From contig JAMXSV010000001.1 in the NCBI GenBank assembly GCA_027559495.1, positions 987,921 to 1,051,920 of the forward strand: 64,000 nucleotides of DNA, given 5' to 3'. The notes under the pieces were generated by a model. That model saw only the letters and a program-made list of their open reading frames with translations, did no database searches and had not been told where the DNA came from. Below, one piece after another: positions 30,301 to 44,000 of the stretch. The translations under genes were made by a program, and so were the position numbers. Source of the stretch: Aurifilum marmelostoma. Lineage: Eukaryota; Ascomycota; Sordariomycetes; Diaporthales; Cryphonectriaceae. Numbering within the stretch: position 1 is the first letter of the stretch; the number at the start of each line of letters is the position of its first letter.

Positions 30301-32960
30301 TTCTTTATAAGCTATTAGTTCCTGCTAATTTGAAGGTATATAGTAAATGCTTATTTAAGCGCCTATCTTAGCTGTCCTTAGTAACTAAGTCTCATCCTGC
30401 GCCTTTGATTGCAATTATCCTATTAGATATAGCTTATTTCCAAAAGATTTAGCTAATAGTTTAATTAATTTAAGGATTATGCTCTTTAAGCTATAGAAGT
30501 TCTAATATTATATTATAGTATGCTATATCTATAATATCAAAAGAAATAAATATTATATATTCTTAGTTTAAGATAGATAGATAATTAGTCTCTTTATTAA
30601 TTATTCCTTAGTTATATGCAATAGATTATCCTTCTATAGTATTAAGTATATAGGGCTTCTCTTTCTATTGCTATAATATCTTTGCTATATTAATAATGCA
30701 GGGGGATATATAATTCCTTTATGCGCTGCTATCTAATAGCATACTATAATATCAATTATTAATATTTATATTAAGCTATATATATATATAGCTTCCTTTT
30801 GCTATTATGCATAGGGACCTTATAGTCCTAATTAACTATTATCCCTTTATAGGCAATCTTTTCCTTTTAGAGCCTTTTTAGCTGCTTGCTAAGCTAGTAT
30901 CTTAGCTTATTATTATGCATACTTATAGCGCTTTTTATTATATTACTATATATGCTAAGCATATGCCTTATTCTGCATATGGATAGTGCATTATTCTACT
31001 AAATATTGCTACTATTTGCGTTTTTTGTTTATATAAGGCTTAGGGCAATCCTTTAGTAGTTTAATAAGTGCATTATAGTATTTCTTCTCTAGTACTTCTC
31101 TAAACTATAGTTTGGATTCTTTATATGCCTAAATAAGTTATTCTTTTTCCCTAGTTAGGAACTATCTATATTTAACTTTTTCCTTAAAATAGGTTTAATA
31201 GCTATAATAAATATATAAGATCTATGCTAATTAGTAGTATCCGAGATAGAATGCATTAATCCTAGGATCCTTTAATTTATTTGCTTTATAATTCTAAAGT
31301 AGGATGCTCCTAAAGAGGGTTTTTAGAGATATTCTGTATATAAGGTATTCTATTTAAATATTAATATCTGAATTGCTAGAACTAAGACTGCTGTATTAGG
31401 TAGTTAGTATTAATTCTTCTAAGTTATCTATATATTATTGCGTAATAGGCTTAAGTAGGATATTAGGTTATCTATCTTAGAGAGTTTCTTCTTTAAAAAT
31501 AAGTATCTCTATAGTATATTCTTTTATAGAGGCTAGAGTAAAGTCTGCATTTTCTAAGTTATTATTGCGCCTATTATAGGCTAGAGATATTATAGTATTT
31601 AATATATGCTTATTATTATCTATAAGCTATATAAGATAGTGCTATAAGAGAAATTTTCCTAAATTCTATTCTTCCTTAGATCTCTGATTTATAGGGTTAG
31701 TGGAATAATCTGATTATTTATCCTTAATAGAAGCCCTGCTTCTGATAGCAAGTTGTCGTTGTTTCTTAGGTTTCCAGAAGAACTATCCTAAACCTTCTTT
31801 CTTTAAGAGATATAATATGCAATTATTATTATAATATACAGTCTAATTAAGGGATTTATAATTAATAGGGTTTATTACTTGCTCTATTAGAATATTTTTA
31901 TTTAGATAATTAGATTTCTATTGCATAATAATGCTAAGCTATTATTCTTTCTAGATAAATTGCTATTATTTTCTTTATAGTTATTAATATTCCTATGCAA
32001 AGTATCTAGTCTTTCTATAATTAAAGCATGCCCTATTGCCTTTGCCTTAAGTTTAAAAGTTATTGCGTCGATGCATAGCATCTAATTCTATTAAACCAGC
32101 ATATATACTGCTGCTTTATGCTATATTTATATAATTCTATTATTTTCCTTAGTAGTTTTGCTAAGGCTAGTAGCATTTTCTACTATTAGCTAGAGCCCTA
32201 AACTTCTATAGTTATTTATTACTTTTGCAGTTTTTCTCCTATTATTATTTAAAGATGCAGTTATTAATCTATACTGCTATTATAATATATTCTGCTAAGT
32301 TATTAAGTTGATCTATCTTATAAAGTTCATTTTTAACCCTATTCTTTAGTCCTTTATAGAACTAAAATATTAATACTTTATTTTCCTAGCTAACTTATTC
32401 TATATATTGCCTAAATTTAGCTATATAATCTAAAGCAGCTTTAGTCTGCTTAAGGTTTATAAGACTGCATTCTGCTATGCGCTTCTTATCTAGATTGCTA
32501 AATGCATCCTTAAGTGCTTTCTTAAAATCTTTAAATAAGTTAAAGATAGCTTTAGTTTCCTTATTATAATTATTAGGCATAGTTAGATTATTAAAGTAGT
32601 TTTAAAGTAAAAATTCGAACTAGGCAAGAGTATTGCCTTCTAACTAAGTTCCTGCAAAAACTGCTTTCTCTCCCTTATTTATAAACTAGGCTAGATAGTA
32701 GAGGAAATAGGCCTTATACTAAGTAATAAAAGCCTAAAGAGTGCCCTTTAATTCTTTATAAGGGATAGGCTTATCTATCTTATAAATCTTAACCTAAGTA
32801 TTACTAGACTTCTTAAATTCCTAAATGCAAGCTTATAAGGCTATAATAGTTTGCTGCAGCTTAGCGCTAATTAGGGCCCTGCCTATAGTAAAGGAGATTA
32901 GAGTCTAGGGAGATATTATATTTCTATATTGCTTAAAAAGAAGTATACTAAACTATACTT
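27326..32960 (-). pseudogene. Element 1 gag-pol relic with chromodomain
   Basis: The minus strand carries gag (open piece 32580-32395, MPNNYNKETKAIFNLFKDF), then protease, RT, RNase H, integrase (open piece 28312-28127, the YNSILIVIYRLSKYAYFLLY core with ILDRNRKF) and a chromodomain (about 27490-27336, LEYKVERILRYRG). Long stretches are broken by TAA/TAG. The order RT-RNase H-integrase-chromodomain defines a chromovirus. Confidence 0.85.
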
Positions 32961-32978
32961 AAATAAGAGTTATTAAAA

Positions 32979-33440
32979 TATAATAAGCATTGCTATAACT
33001 AAGGTATACAATAAGTATACAAAGGGTTTATATTAGGCAAGAATAAGATTAAAGTATAATTTAAAGAATATAGAAATAATCTTTAAAGTCTTCTGCAGTA
33101 TATTACTAGCAGTAAAGCTATTACTTATATTAGAGGTAATACTTAGATTAATAATTAAAGAGCTATATACTAAATCTATCTAATAATAGCGAATATATCC
33201 CTTATATAACTAGTTTTCGAATATAGCTAATTTAGATAGCAATATATCCAAACTATCTAGATATCTCCGGATAGCATATATTCAAAGCTATCTATCCTAG
33301 TTAGTTCTTATCCTAACCCTAACCCTGGATTATATAATCCTAGCGTAGCTCCATAGGTGAGTATTGAACTTTTCCCATACTAAGGGTTCCGTTCTGGATG
33401 GCCCTAGTGTGCCATATCATGACGGTTGCGGGTCATAACA
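32979..33440 (-). repeat. Element 1 5' LTR (variant A)
   Basis: The 462-bp LTR is less mutated over its outer 120 bp (33320-33440) than its partner. It starts TATAATAAGC (from TGTAATGAGC) and ends GGTCATAACA on the plus strand, giving TG...CA termini. Confidence 0.9.
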
Positions 33441-33445
33441 TCATA

Positions 33446-35726
33446 AAAGAGTGACTATAAAGCTTAATTCCATCTATTTAGGCTATCTAGAGGTTGAAGA
33501 GGAGGTTTATTTATCTTTAAACAATTGTAAAAAGGCCTTAATTAGTTAAGGAATAAATCCCTTAGTCTATATGCATTAAACGCCTTCTAATGCCCTTATT
33601 GTTTAGAGAGAGCAACGATTATAATAATTATAAAGATTATGCCTTATTTATTAATATACTCCTATAAGGTGCTATTTCTTTATATTATTTAGCTAGATAG
33701 TTTAGTATTATTACTTTTCTATTAGTATTTTATACTAGCCTTATCCTTTTTAGCATTACTGCCTAGCAATAGCTATTTAAAGGCTTTATTAGGCTATTAG
33801 CTAATTAATCTTTAATAAGCACTTATTTAATAAGAATTTGCCCTGCTAATATCTTATTATATATAAAGTATTCTTCTAAGAGAATATGCTCTATTTGCTA
33901 ATAGAATTTAGGATTTTTTATTAGCTTAATAGCGCTTTAATTATTGCATTTAATTATAAGAACTAATAGAATCTTTAGTTTAATAAAAAGATTTCTAATC
34001 TAAAGCCCTATCTGCATTTCCTTATAAATAGTATAATATTTGGCCTCTATTATTAAAGTTATTATATAATCTATTTATTTAAAATGCTATACTACTATGC
34101 TATTTTCTATTTATATAATTATATTATATATTAAATAGCCTATAAATTTATCTCTTTTCTAGTCTAAATCTATTTAAATAGATATAGAAAGCCTTTCCTC
34201 TAAGCTAACTAATTTATAGCTAAAATATTTATTATTCTAATATATTTATAGCATTTATTATTGCTTATTGCTAATTTTAAGGCTAAAGCTTTTAGTGCCT
34301 TAATAATAGCAAAATTTGTATTTAAGAAGAGCCTAATTCTCTATTAAGAGATTATAACTATATCTTAAGATTATAGATAGTAGAAAGGCAAAATTAGGCC
34401 TTATTTAGATTATTAAATATATTAATTAGCTATTGCTTAATTAATATATTATAATATCTCTATTTAAAGCCTAGCATTTATTTAATTTAGCTAGAGCTAG
34501 AAATTCTAATGCGAAAGGAATAGATAAGGATTTTATATCTTTATAGCTGCTTTCTAGAAGCAATTATTTAGCATATGCCTCTTAAGCAAGCCTAAGAGAG
34601 TATTAATTGCGATTTCTAGTAATAGATATCTCTAGGAAATAGGCTGCTTAGCTTAGATTCTTAATATTAAATCTTTCTAAAAGGCCTTATTTAATAAGAT
34701 TAATGCTTATTTATTTAAAGCCTATTAGAAGGAGATTATTAATATAGCTATAGATAATAATCTTTAGTTAATAGTTAATAAAGATTGCTATATTGCTATA
34801 AAGCTAAATAAAGCCTATCTTAAGGAATTTACTAATTAACTTCTTCTGCTATTGCTATAGCAATTGCTTAAGGCTATAAAGCGATTTTATTACTTAAAAA
34901 ATCTATAGCTTTAAAGGGTTAAATCTAATAGTATTTTTTTAGAATATTTGGCTAGAAAGTCTGCTAAGCTGTGAAAGGCCTGGCTAAGGGGTGTGCACCT
35001 AATTGGGGGTCTATTACTGTGAATATTCTAGCTTAGGGAGTAATAGAAGAAAGATAAGGAATTTTCTACCTGCGAGCAGCTAAAGAGCTACTCTGTGGGT
35101 GTGGCGTAGCGTGCGTGTTGTGTGGCGCGTCGTGTGGCGTTCCTGGCTTCGGTGGCTGCCGAAGCCCTATACACGGCCTCAGCCTGTGACATAAGCTATC
35201 TAATATCTTAATAAAGACTTCTTTCTTAAGATTGCTATTTAGAAAGGCTGCTATTATATTAATTTAATCGATTTCCTAGTTAAGTATTACTGCTAGATAG
35301 AGAAGGATCTTCTAGATTAGTACCTTACTAACTAATGCAAATATTTTATTAAAATTAATACTCTCTTATTAAGTAAATCCTTATACTACTGCTTAAACCT
35401 TATATTCTAAAATCTTTCTATTCCTATTAAGCTTTCTCTTAAAAATATATTGCATTTCTAGAGTATAGCATCTAAAGTGCTATTCTTAAGCTTAAAATAC
35501 TTCTAATTAAATAAGATTTCTAAGCTCTTTATATAAGCTAGTATGCTATTTAGCCTAATTATAATTGCAAAAGGCTTTATAGAGTATACTTAATTTATTT
35601 AGAAATAAGAGTATTATATTAGCTAGAAAATATAAGATCCTAGCTCTAATAAGCTTTTAGCTTAATATAGATACTAATATTTATTTAATAACTAGCTAGC
35701 TAATAATAATTATATTAGTAGTAGTG
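33446..35726 (-). mobile_element. Ty1/copia relic, 3' segment
   Basis: On the minus strand the RT reads GFT..ESINFNKIFALVSKV and AAFLNSNLKKEVFIKI around 35390-35200. This corresponds to the copia RT core (EGIDYxxTFAPV and DVxxAFLNGxLxEEI). The RNase H end appears at about 33930-33770 (NPKFY.QIEHILLEEYF...LIKPLNSYC). Stops are TAA/TAG. A solo-LTR-like insert and element 2 interrupt it. Its 3' LTR should lie near 33446-33750 but the borders cannot be fixed, and part of 33446-33560 could be host sequence. Confidence 0.75.
34970..35191. mobile_element. GC-rich solo LTR-like insertion (222 bp)
   Basis: On the plus strand it starts TGTGAAAGGCC and ends GGCCTCAGCCTGTGACA, so it has TG...CA ends with inverted TGTSA termini. 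It is flanked by taagc on both sides (34965-34969 and 35192-35196), a perfect 5-bp target duplication. It interrupts the copia RT-RNase H region. Unlike everything around it, it is GC-rich and keeps CA and TG, so it escaped RIP. It resembles no other LTR in the window. A short non-LTR or MITE origin is less likely because of the ends. Confidence 0.8.
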
Positions 35727-36187
35727 TGTAATGAGCACTGCTGTAACCGGGGTATACAATAAGTATATAAAGGGTTTATATTAGGCAAGAATAATATTAA
35801 AGTATAATTTAAAGAATATAGAAATAATCTCTAAAGTCTTCTGCAGTATATTACTAGCAGTAAAGCTATTACTTGTATTAGAGGTAATACTTAGATTGAC
35901 GACTAAAGAGCTATATACTAAATCTATCTAATAGTAATGAATATATTCTTATATATCTAGTCTTCGAATGTAGCTAACTTAGATAGCAATATATCCGAAC
36001 TACCTGGATATCTCTGAATAGTATATATCTAAAGCTATTTATTTTAGTTAGTCCTTATTCTAATCCTAACCCTGGGTTATATAATCCTAGCGTAGCTTTA
36101 TAGGTAAGTATTAAACTTTTCTTATACTAAGAGTTCTATTCTAGATAGCCCTAGTATGCTATATTATAATAGTTGCAGGTTATAATA
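35727..36187 (-). repeat. Element 2 3' LTR (variant A)
   Basis: It starts with the intact TGTAATGAGC and is 461 bp, the same length as its partner at 50269. It carries CTAATCCTAACCC, a decayed version of the telomere-like run. Confidence 0.9.
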
Positions 36188-36261
36188 TTATCTTCCTTTT
36201 ATTAATTATTATCCCGAATAATCTTTTATAAGTTTCTTGCATATTATTCTATTGCTAGATT

Positions 36262-36921
36262 ATGCCTTTCTAATTTATTATATCGAATAGAGTTAATAAA
36301 TCTCGATTTTCAAATTTTTATATTAAGAAAATAAAATAGAAGAATTCCCTTCTTTTAATTATTCTTTAAAATGCTATTACTATGCCTTCTTATTCTTTTT
36401 ACAAGAGTTATAGCATTTTATCTTATTAAGTTTCTCCTAATAATTCTTTCTACTGCTTAGAATATATTTGCTTTAAATATTCTTAATATAATATTTAGGG
36501 CCTTAGCGCCTTAGAGATTTGATAGATTAGAGCCTAATATTAATATCTGGAGGAGTAGTTAGAGGGCGCTAAGGGCTAGCTTTGCAATGCTGCTATAGAG
36601 GTTGAGCATCTGCAGAAATAAAAGTATATATAGTTTGAGAAGATAATGCGCGCAGTTTATTATAGCCTTAATAGCATAGAGGCATTAGAATGTATAGAAG
36701 CTGAGGAGGAGTATTGCTGCGCCTTTAAGATAGTCTAAGAGATAGTTCCTAAAGAATCTGCTGCTTCTACTAAGGTTTCTAATTTTAAGGGATTTAATTA
36801 GAATTCTGTAGATATAGGAAATGCTATAGTGGACTAGTTAGGTTTCCTAGCTAAGGGATTGCTTGCTATAGCCTCTGGTTCTTATTCTGGGGTAGAGAGG
36901 TTTGCTAAAGAGGCCCTCTAA
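36262..36921 (+). pseudogene. Antisense accessory ORF of element 2 (RIP-inactivated)
   Basis: The frame runs from ATG 36262 to TAA 36921, again 660 nt, starting 75 nt inside the 3' LTR and reading opposite to gag-pol. The stops noticed are TAA/TAG. Readable parts include NSIEALECIEAEEEYCCAFK and NAIVD near the C-terminus. Confidence 0.7.
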
Positions 36922-37039
36922 ATCTTGGCCCTATTAGTTATTATCCTAGGCTTCGAATTAATTAGTATATCTCTAACTGTTTATATCCCTTAACTAGTCT
37001 GGTTTCTAGCATACTAGTAGTTTATTTATCTGGTCTGGA

Positions 37040-39612
37040 TTCTAATTGCTTATCTTTATAACTAGTTTATCTAGTAGTCTTAAAGTGCTTATTATGCGTA
37101 AGCTAAGTTTCCTTTAGGTTTTTATATATTTTTGCTTGCTAGATAGCCTTTCTATTTGATATAGTATTCTAGATTATGCTAAGGACCTTTATATCTTAGA
37201 ATCTTTTTTACTTTATATTCCAGCTTATTATCTTTGGCTTTAATATTGTTATTTATAGATATTTCTTATATTGCTAGTTCTAGGAGTAAAATGTAGAATA
37301 CTGGGTATATTCTTATTCCTGCTAGCAATACGAGCTTATAGTTAATTAAGGAGATTTTTTTTAAGATTTTAAAGGGTCTGATTTTTTTATAATTAAGTTT
37401 ATTATTTAGTTAGGTAGTCCTTATATTTTTTTTATTTTAAGTAGACTTTATCTCCCTCTTATAGGATTAATCCCTTAATCCTCTTAGAGTTAGCGTATTT
37501 AGTTATTTATTTTTGCATAAACTAAAGTTCTTATTAAATATCTTTCTAAACCTTTTTAATGCGCTATACTTATTTTTCTGCTGCTTCTGCATTTGCCCCT
37601 AGCAATGCTTTATAGTATGCTATCGGGTTATATCTATAGAGTGCATAGAATAATAAGGTCTTTATTATGCTTATATCTGCGCTATTATATGCAAATTGCG
37701 CTAATAGTAATAGTTTAACCTAATTATTCTATTCCTAATTAATATAGTGCCTAAGATATTATTTAATAATTTAGTTTATTTATTTTATTTGCTTATCTAT
37801 TTATAAATAATAGGCTATTAATATTTTATAGTATGCTCTAAGTTGCTTTATAAGTAATATTTAGAAGTATAATACGAATTTTCTATCTCTATCTAAGATA
37901 ATCTCTTCTAGTATGCTATAGTTAGCAATAATTGTTTTAAGAAATATATATGCAAGTTCTTCTACTATATTGCTTTCCTTATAAAGGAGAAAGTAAGCAT
38001 ACTTGCTTAGTCTATAAACTACTATTAGGATGCTATTATATTGCATCTTAGTTAAGGGTTCTTATAAGATAGATAGCTTAGTAATAAAGTTTAGATTGAT
38101 TAATTGCTAAATAGTTATAGGTACTAATAAGGATTATAGCAGTCTATAAAGCTTATATCTTTCTGCCTTATTTTTCTTGCAATTATTGCATTTTTGAATA
38201 ATTTCCTTAATTTGTATCCTAAAGCCTAGTGGATTTTAATATTGCTTGATTTATTTATAGATAGCCCTAACTTCTTAGTGCCTATATGCTGGTGCGCTAT
38301 ATATATCCCTAATATATTCTTCTTATTCTTATAGAGTTATTTCTTCTAGTTTCTTGCCCTAGTATGCGATTCTAAGTATTAAGTTAATTTCTTATTTTTA
38401 TATAAGGTTCCCTTTCTTATTCTAATTAAAGAGTATCTATTCTTTAATTCCTAATGCTAATATATAATTTAATTATTAATTAAGGGCATCTACTTTAGTA
38501 TTTTCTTTTCTTTAAATATAGCTGATTTTAATATTAAATTGTAAGAGGAATTCTGCCTATTATACTTATTATTTGTTTAAAATCTTAATTATTATGAATA
38601 ATATAAGATTCTTATAATTAGTAAGTACTTTGATTGGGTATTTTGCTTTAATAAGGTAGTATTGCTATTTCTAGAAGATATATACTATAGCTATAAGTTC
38701 TTTATCTAGGGTTCTATATTATAGCTCTAGACTATTTAGCTTTTTTGAGAAGTTAGCAATAAGGTAGGGTTTATTTTGATTATCTTATTAGATAAGTTCT
38801 TTGCTGAGTATATAGTCTAATATATTAGTTGCTACTTCGAATTCTTAGCTAGGGTTAGCTTCTCTTAAAATAGGTTCTTATATAACTTATTCCTTGATAG
38901 CGTTAAAGGCTTGCTGCTCTTTTCCTATCTAATAGAAAGGTTTGTCTTTTTTTATAAGCTCTATTATAAGTTATATAATCTTTAAGTATTATTAGATGAA
39001 TTATTAGTAGAAGTTAGCGTATTTAAGGAATGCTTTAATATTTATAATGCCCTTAGGTATTAGCTAATTTCTAATTGCTTTTATCTTATCTTTTTGCATA
39101 TATATATATCTAGATTTAATTGTATATTTAAGGTAGTTAACTTTCTAAATGTAGAAGTAGCTCTTTTTTAGTTTAATAAGGAGTTTAGCATCTTAGAGAG
39201 TCTATAGCACTTTTTGTATATGCTATTTGTAAGTTGCTAAGTCTAAGGAGTAGATAAGGATATTATCAAGGTAGGCGATGATATAAATATCTAAGTGCTT
39301 TCTAAGTACTTAATTAATTATTTTCTAGAAAGATGCAGGTGCATTAGTTAATTTGAATAGTATAATTAAGTATTTATAGTGCTTATATCTTATGCGAAAT
39401 GCTATTTTCTACTCTTTGCTTGCCTTTATCCTAATAAGATTATATGCTCTTTTAAGGTCTAGTGCTATGAACTATTATGCGCTTTATAGTCAATCTTATA
39501 GTTCCTTAATAAATAGTAATAGGTACTAATTCTTAATTATAATGTTATTAAGCTATCTATAGTTTATATAGAGTTGTAGTTTGCTATTTTTCTTTAGTAT
39601 AAATAGGATTGG
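37040..39612 (-). pseudogene. Element 2 pol relic, left part (RT to chromodomain)
   Basis: The minus strand holds RT (ending at the element 3 insertion at 39612), RNase H, integrase (open piece 38046-37861, YNSILIVVYRLSKYAYFLLY) and the chromodomain near 37090-37210. The RT continues beyond element 3 at 47169. Confidence 0.85.
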
Positions 39613-40072
39613 TATAATGAGCACTGCTGTAACTAGGGTATACAACAAGTATATAAAGGGTTTATATTAGGCAAGAACAATATCTAAGTATAATCCAAAG
39701 AATATAGAAACAACTTTCAAAGTCTTCTGCAGTATATTACTAGCAGTAAAGCTATTACTTATATTAGAGGTAATACTTAGATTAATAACTAAAGAGCTAT
39801 ATACTGAATCTATCTAATAGTAATGAATGTATTCTTATATATCTAGTCTTCAAACGTAGCTAACTTAGATAGCAATATATCTAAACTATCTGGATATCTC
39901 TGGATAGCATATATCCAAAGCTATCCATCCTAGTTAGTCCTTATTCTAACCCTAACTCTGGATTACGTAATCCTAGTATAGCTCTGTAAGTAAGTATTGC
40001 ATTTCTTCGTACTAAGGGTTCTATTCCGGATAGCCCTAGTATCCTATATTATAATAGTTGCAGGTTATAATA
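39613..40072 (-). repeat. Element 3 3' LTR (variant A)
   Basis: This 460-bp LTR starts TATAATGAGC (decayed TGTAATGAGC) and matches 46704-47163 in length and sequence. Confidence 0.9.
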
Positions 40073-40146
40073 TTATCTTCCTTCTATTGATTATTATTTC
40101 GAACGATCTTCTATAAGTTTCTTATATATTATCCTATTGCTAAATT

Positions 40147-40806
40147 ATGCTTTTCTAATTTATTATATCAAATAGAGTTAATAAATCTTAATTTTCAAGT
40201 TCTTATGCTAAGAAAATAAAATAGAAGGATTCCCTTCTTTCGATTATTCTTCAAAATGCTATTACTATGCCTTCTTATTCTTTTTGCAAGAATTATAGCA
40301 TTTCGTCTTATTAAGTTTCTCCTAACGATTCTTCCTGCTGCTTAGAATATATTCGCCTTAAACATTCTTAATATAATATCTAGGGTCTTAGCGCCTTAGA
40401 GATTTAATAGATTAGAGCTTAATACTAATATCTAGAGAAGCAGTTAGAGGATGCTAAGGGCCGGCTTCGCAATACTGCTGTAGAGGTCAAGCATCTGCAA
40501 AAACAAAAGCATATATAATTTGAAAAAATAATGCGCGCAGTTCATTATAGTCTTAATAGCATAGAGGCATTAGAATGTATAGAAGCTAAGGAGAAGCGTT
40601 GTTGCGCTTCCAAGATGGTCTAAGAGGTGGTTTCCGAAGAATCTGCTGCTTCTGCCGAGGTTCCTAATTTTAAGGGATTTAATTAGAATTCTATAAATAT
40701 AGGGAATGCTATAGTAGACTAGTTAGGTTTCCTAGCTAAGAGGTCGCCTGCTGCAGCCTCTAGTTCTCATTCCGGGATAGAAAGGTCTGCTAAAGAGGCC
40801 CCCTAA
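40147..40806 (+). pseudogene. Antisense accessory ORF of element 3 (RIP-inactivated)
   Basis: This is the third 660-nt copy, from ATG 40147 to TAA 40806 and 75 nt from the LTR edge. It reads SPNDSSCCLEYIRLKHS in the Cys-cluster region, where element 5 has SPNNSSYCLEYICLRHS. The codon before VSP is TAA here and CAA in element 5, a direct sign of RIP rather than frame loss. Confidence 0.72.
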
Positions 40807-41029
40807 ATCTTAGCCCTATTAGTTACTATCCTAGGCTTCGAATTAACTAGTATATCCCTAACTATTCATATCCCTTAACTAGTATAATATTCTATCTAGT
40901 ATTTTCCTTTAGCTAGTAGCATTTTCCTATTAACTAGTAGGGTATAAATTAGTAGATTATATTCCTAATCGTATTTCTGCCTAACTAATCTAGTTTCTAA
41001 TATACTAATAATTTATTTACCTAGTCTAG

Positions 41030-44000
41030 ATCCTAACCGCTTATCTTTATAACTAGTTTATCTAATAGTCTTAAAATGCTTATTATGTATAAGCTAAGTT
41101 TCCTTCGAGTTCCTATATATTTTCGCTTGCTAAGTAGCCTTTCCACTTAATATAGTATTCTAGATTATGCTAAGGACCTCTATATCTTAGAATCCTTCCT
41201 ACTTTATATTCTAGCTTATTATCTTTAGCTTTAATATTATTATCTATAGGTATTTCTTATATTGCTAATTCCAGGAGTAAAATGTAGAATACTAGGTATA
41301 TTCTTATTTCTGCTAGCAATACGAGCTTATAGTTGACTAGGGAGATTTTTCTTAAGATTTTAAAGGGTCCGATTTTTTTATAATTAAGTTTATTATTTAG
41401 TTAGATAGTCCTTATATTTTTTCGTTTCAAGTAAACTTTATCTCCCTCCTATAGGATTAGTCCCTCAATCCTCTTAAAGTTAGCGTATTTGGTCATTTAT
41501 TCTTATATAAACTAGAATTCTTATTAAATATCTTCCTAAACCTTCTTAATGTGCTATATTCATTTTTCCGCTGCTTCTGCATTTGCCCCTAGCAATGCTT
41601 TATAATACGCTATCGGGTTATATCTATAGAGTGTATAAAATAGTAAGGTCTTTATTATGCTTATATTTGCGCTATTATATGCGAATTGCGCTAATAATAA
41701 TAGTTTAACCCAGTTATTCTATTCCTAATTAATATAGTGCCTAAGGTATTATTCAACAATTTAGTTTATTCATTCTATTTGCCTATCTATTTATAGATAA
41801 TAGGCTATTAATATTTTATAATATGCTCTAAGTTGCTTTATAAGTAATATCCAGAAGTATAATACAAATTTTCTATCTCTATCTAAAATAATCTCTTCTA
41901 GCATGCTATAGTTAGCAATAATTATCCTAAGGAATATATATGCAAGTTCTTCTGCTATACTGCTTTCCTTATAAAGGAGAAAGTAAGCATACTTGCTCAG
42001 TCTGCAAACTACTATTAGAATACTATTGTATTGCATCTTAGTTAAGGGTTTTTATAAGATAAGTAGCTTAGTAATAAAGTCTAAATTAATTAATTGCTAA
42101 ATAATGATAGGTACTAGTAAGGATTATAGCAGTTTATAAGGCTTATATCTTTCTGCCTTATTTTTCTTGCAACTATTATATTTCTAAATAATTTCCTCAA
42201 TTTATATTCTAAGGCCTAGTAAATTCTAATATCGCTTAATTCATTCGTAGATAGCCCTAACTCCTTAGTGCCCATATACTAGTGCGCCATATACATCTTT
42301 AATATATTCTTCTTATTCCTATAGAGTCATTTCTTCTAGTTTCTTGCCTTAGTATATAATCCTAAGTATCGAGTTAATTTCTCATTTCTATACAAGATTT
42401 CCTTCCTTATTCTAATCGAAGAGTATCTATTCCTTAATTCCTAATACTAGTATATAATCTAATTATCGACTAAAAGCATCCGCTCTAGTATTTTCTTTTC
42501 CTTAAATATAGCTAATTTTAATATCGAATTATAAGAGGAATTCTGCCTATTATACTTATCGCTTATTCAAAACCTTGATTATTATAAACAATATAAGGTT
42601 CTTATAATTAGTAAGTACTTTAATTAGGTATTTTGCTCTAATAAGGTAGTATTGCTATTCCTAGAATGCATACACTATAGCTATAAGTTCCTTATCTGGG
42701 GTTCTGTATTATAGTTCTAGATTATTTAGCTTCTTTAAAAAGTTAGCAATAAGGTATAGTTTATTCTAATTATCTTGTTAGATAAGTTCTCTGCTAAGTG
42801 CATAGTCTAATGCATTAGTTGCTACTTCGAATTCTCGGCTAGGGTTAGCTTCTTTTAAAATAGGTTCTTATATAACTTATTCCTTAATGGCATCGAAGGC
42901 TTGCTGCTCTTTTTCCGTCTAATAAAAAGGTTTATCTTTTTTTATAAGCTCTATTATAAATTATATAATCTTTAAGTACTATTAGATAAATTATTAGTAA
43001 AAGTTAGCATATCTAAGAAATGCTCTAATATCTATAATATTCTTAGGTATTAGCTAATTCCTAATTGCTTCTATCTTATCTTTTTATATATATATGCATT
43101 CGGGTTTAATTATATATCTAAGGTAGTTAACCTTCTAAATATAAAAGTAGCTCTTTTTTAGTTCAATAAGGAGTTTAGCATCTTAGAGAGTCTATAGCAC
43201 TTTTCGTATATGCTATCTATAAATTGCTAAGTCTAAGGAGTAGATAAGGATATTATTAAAGTAGGCAATAATATAAATATCTAAATGCTTTCTAAGTACC
43301 TAATTAATTATTTCCTAGAAAGATACAAGTGCATTAGTTAATCTAAATAGCATAACTAAGTATTTATAGTGCCCGTATCTTATGCAAAATGCTATTTTCC
43401 ACTCTTTGCCTGCCTTTATCCTAATAAAGTTATATGCTCCTTTAAGATCTAGTGCTATAAACCATTATGCGCCTTATAGTCAATCTTATAGTTCCTTAAT
43501 AAATAGTAATAGATACCAATTTTTAATTATAATATTATTAAGCTATCTATAGTTTATATAGAGTTGTAGTTTGCTATTTTTCTTTAGTATAAATAGGATC
43601 GGGTATCCTGCTAGTAATTATAATAATTGTATATAGCCTTTCTTTAGGTTTTCGTTAAGATACTCCCTAAGTGCTTTGAGTTATGCTTTATCTAGTTCGT
43701 AAATAGAGAAGAACTTAGGCTAAGTTCCTTCCTTAAGTAGGATTTTATAGTTATATAGACTATATTCTAGTAGTCTTATAACTAATTCTCCTTAGAATAA
43801 TTTTATAAACTTATAGTACTCTTCTAGTATGCTAGCAAGTATTAGAGTTAGTCCTTCCTTTATTTCTGCTTCCTAGAGGAATAGTAGATACTATTAAGCA
43901 TTTTATTGCAATTATCTATTATTTTTGCTCTATATTAGACCGAGTTTTCCTAACTAGTCTTCATTTACTTATATTTTTAACCTATGCCTAATCTGCATCT

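Larger units (their letters stand above)
25888..33440 (-). mobile_element. Element 1: full-length chromovirus, LTR variant A
   Basis: This is a Ty3/gypsy element of 7553 bp with two 462-bp LTRs (25888-26349 and 32979-33440). It is flanked by ttata (25883-25887) and tcata (33441-33445), a 5-bp target duplication differing by one C-to-T change. The coding strand is minus: the right LTR is 5', followed by gag, pol, chromodomain, then the left 3' LTR. All coding regions are RIP-inactivated. Confidence 0.9.
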
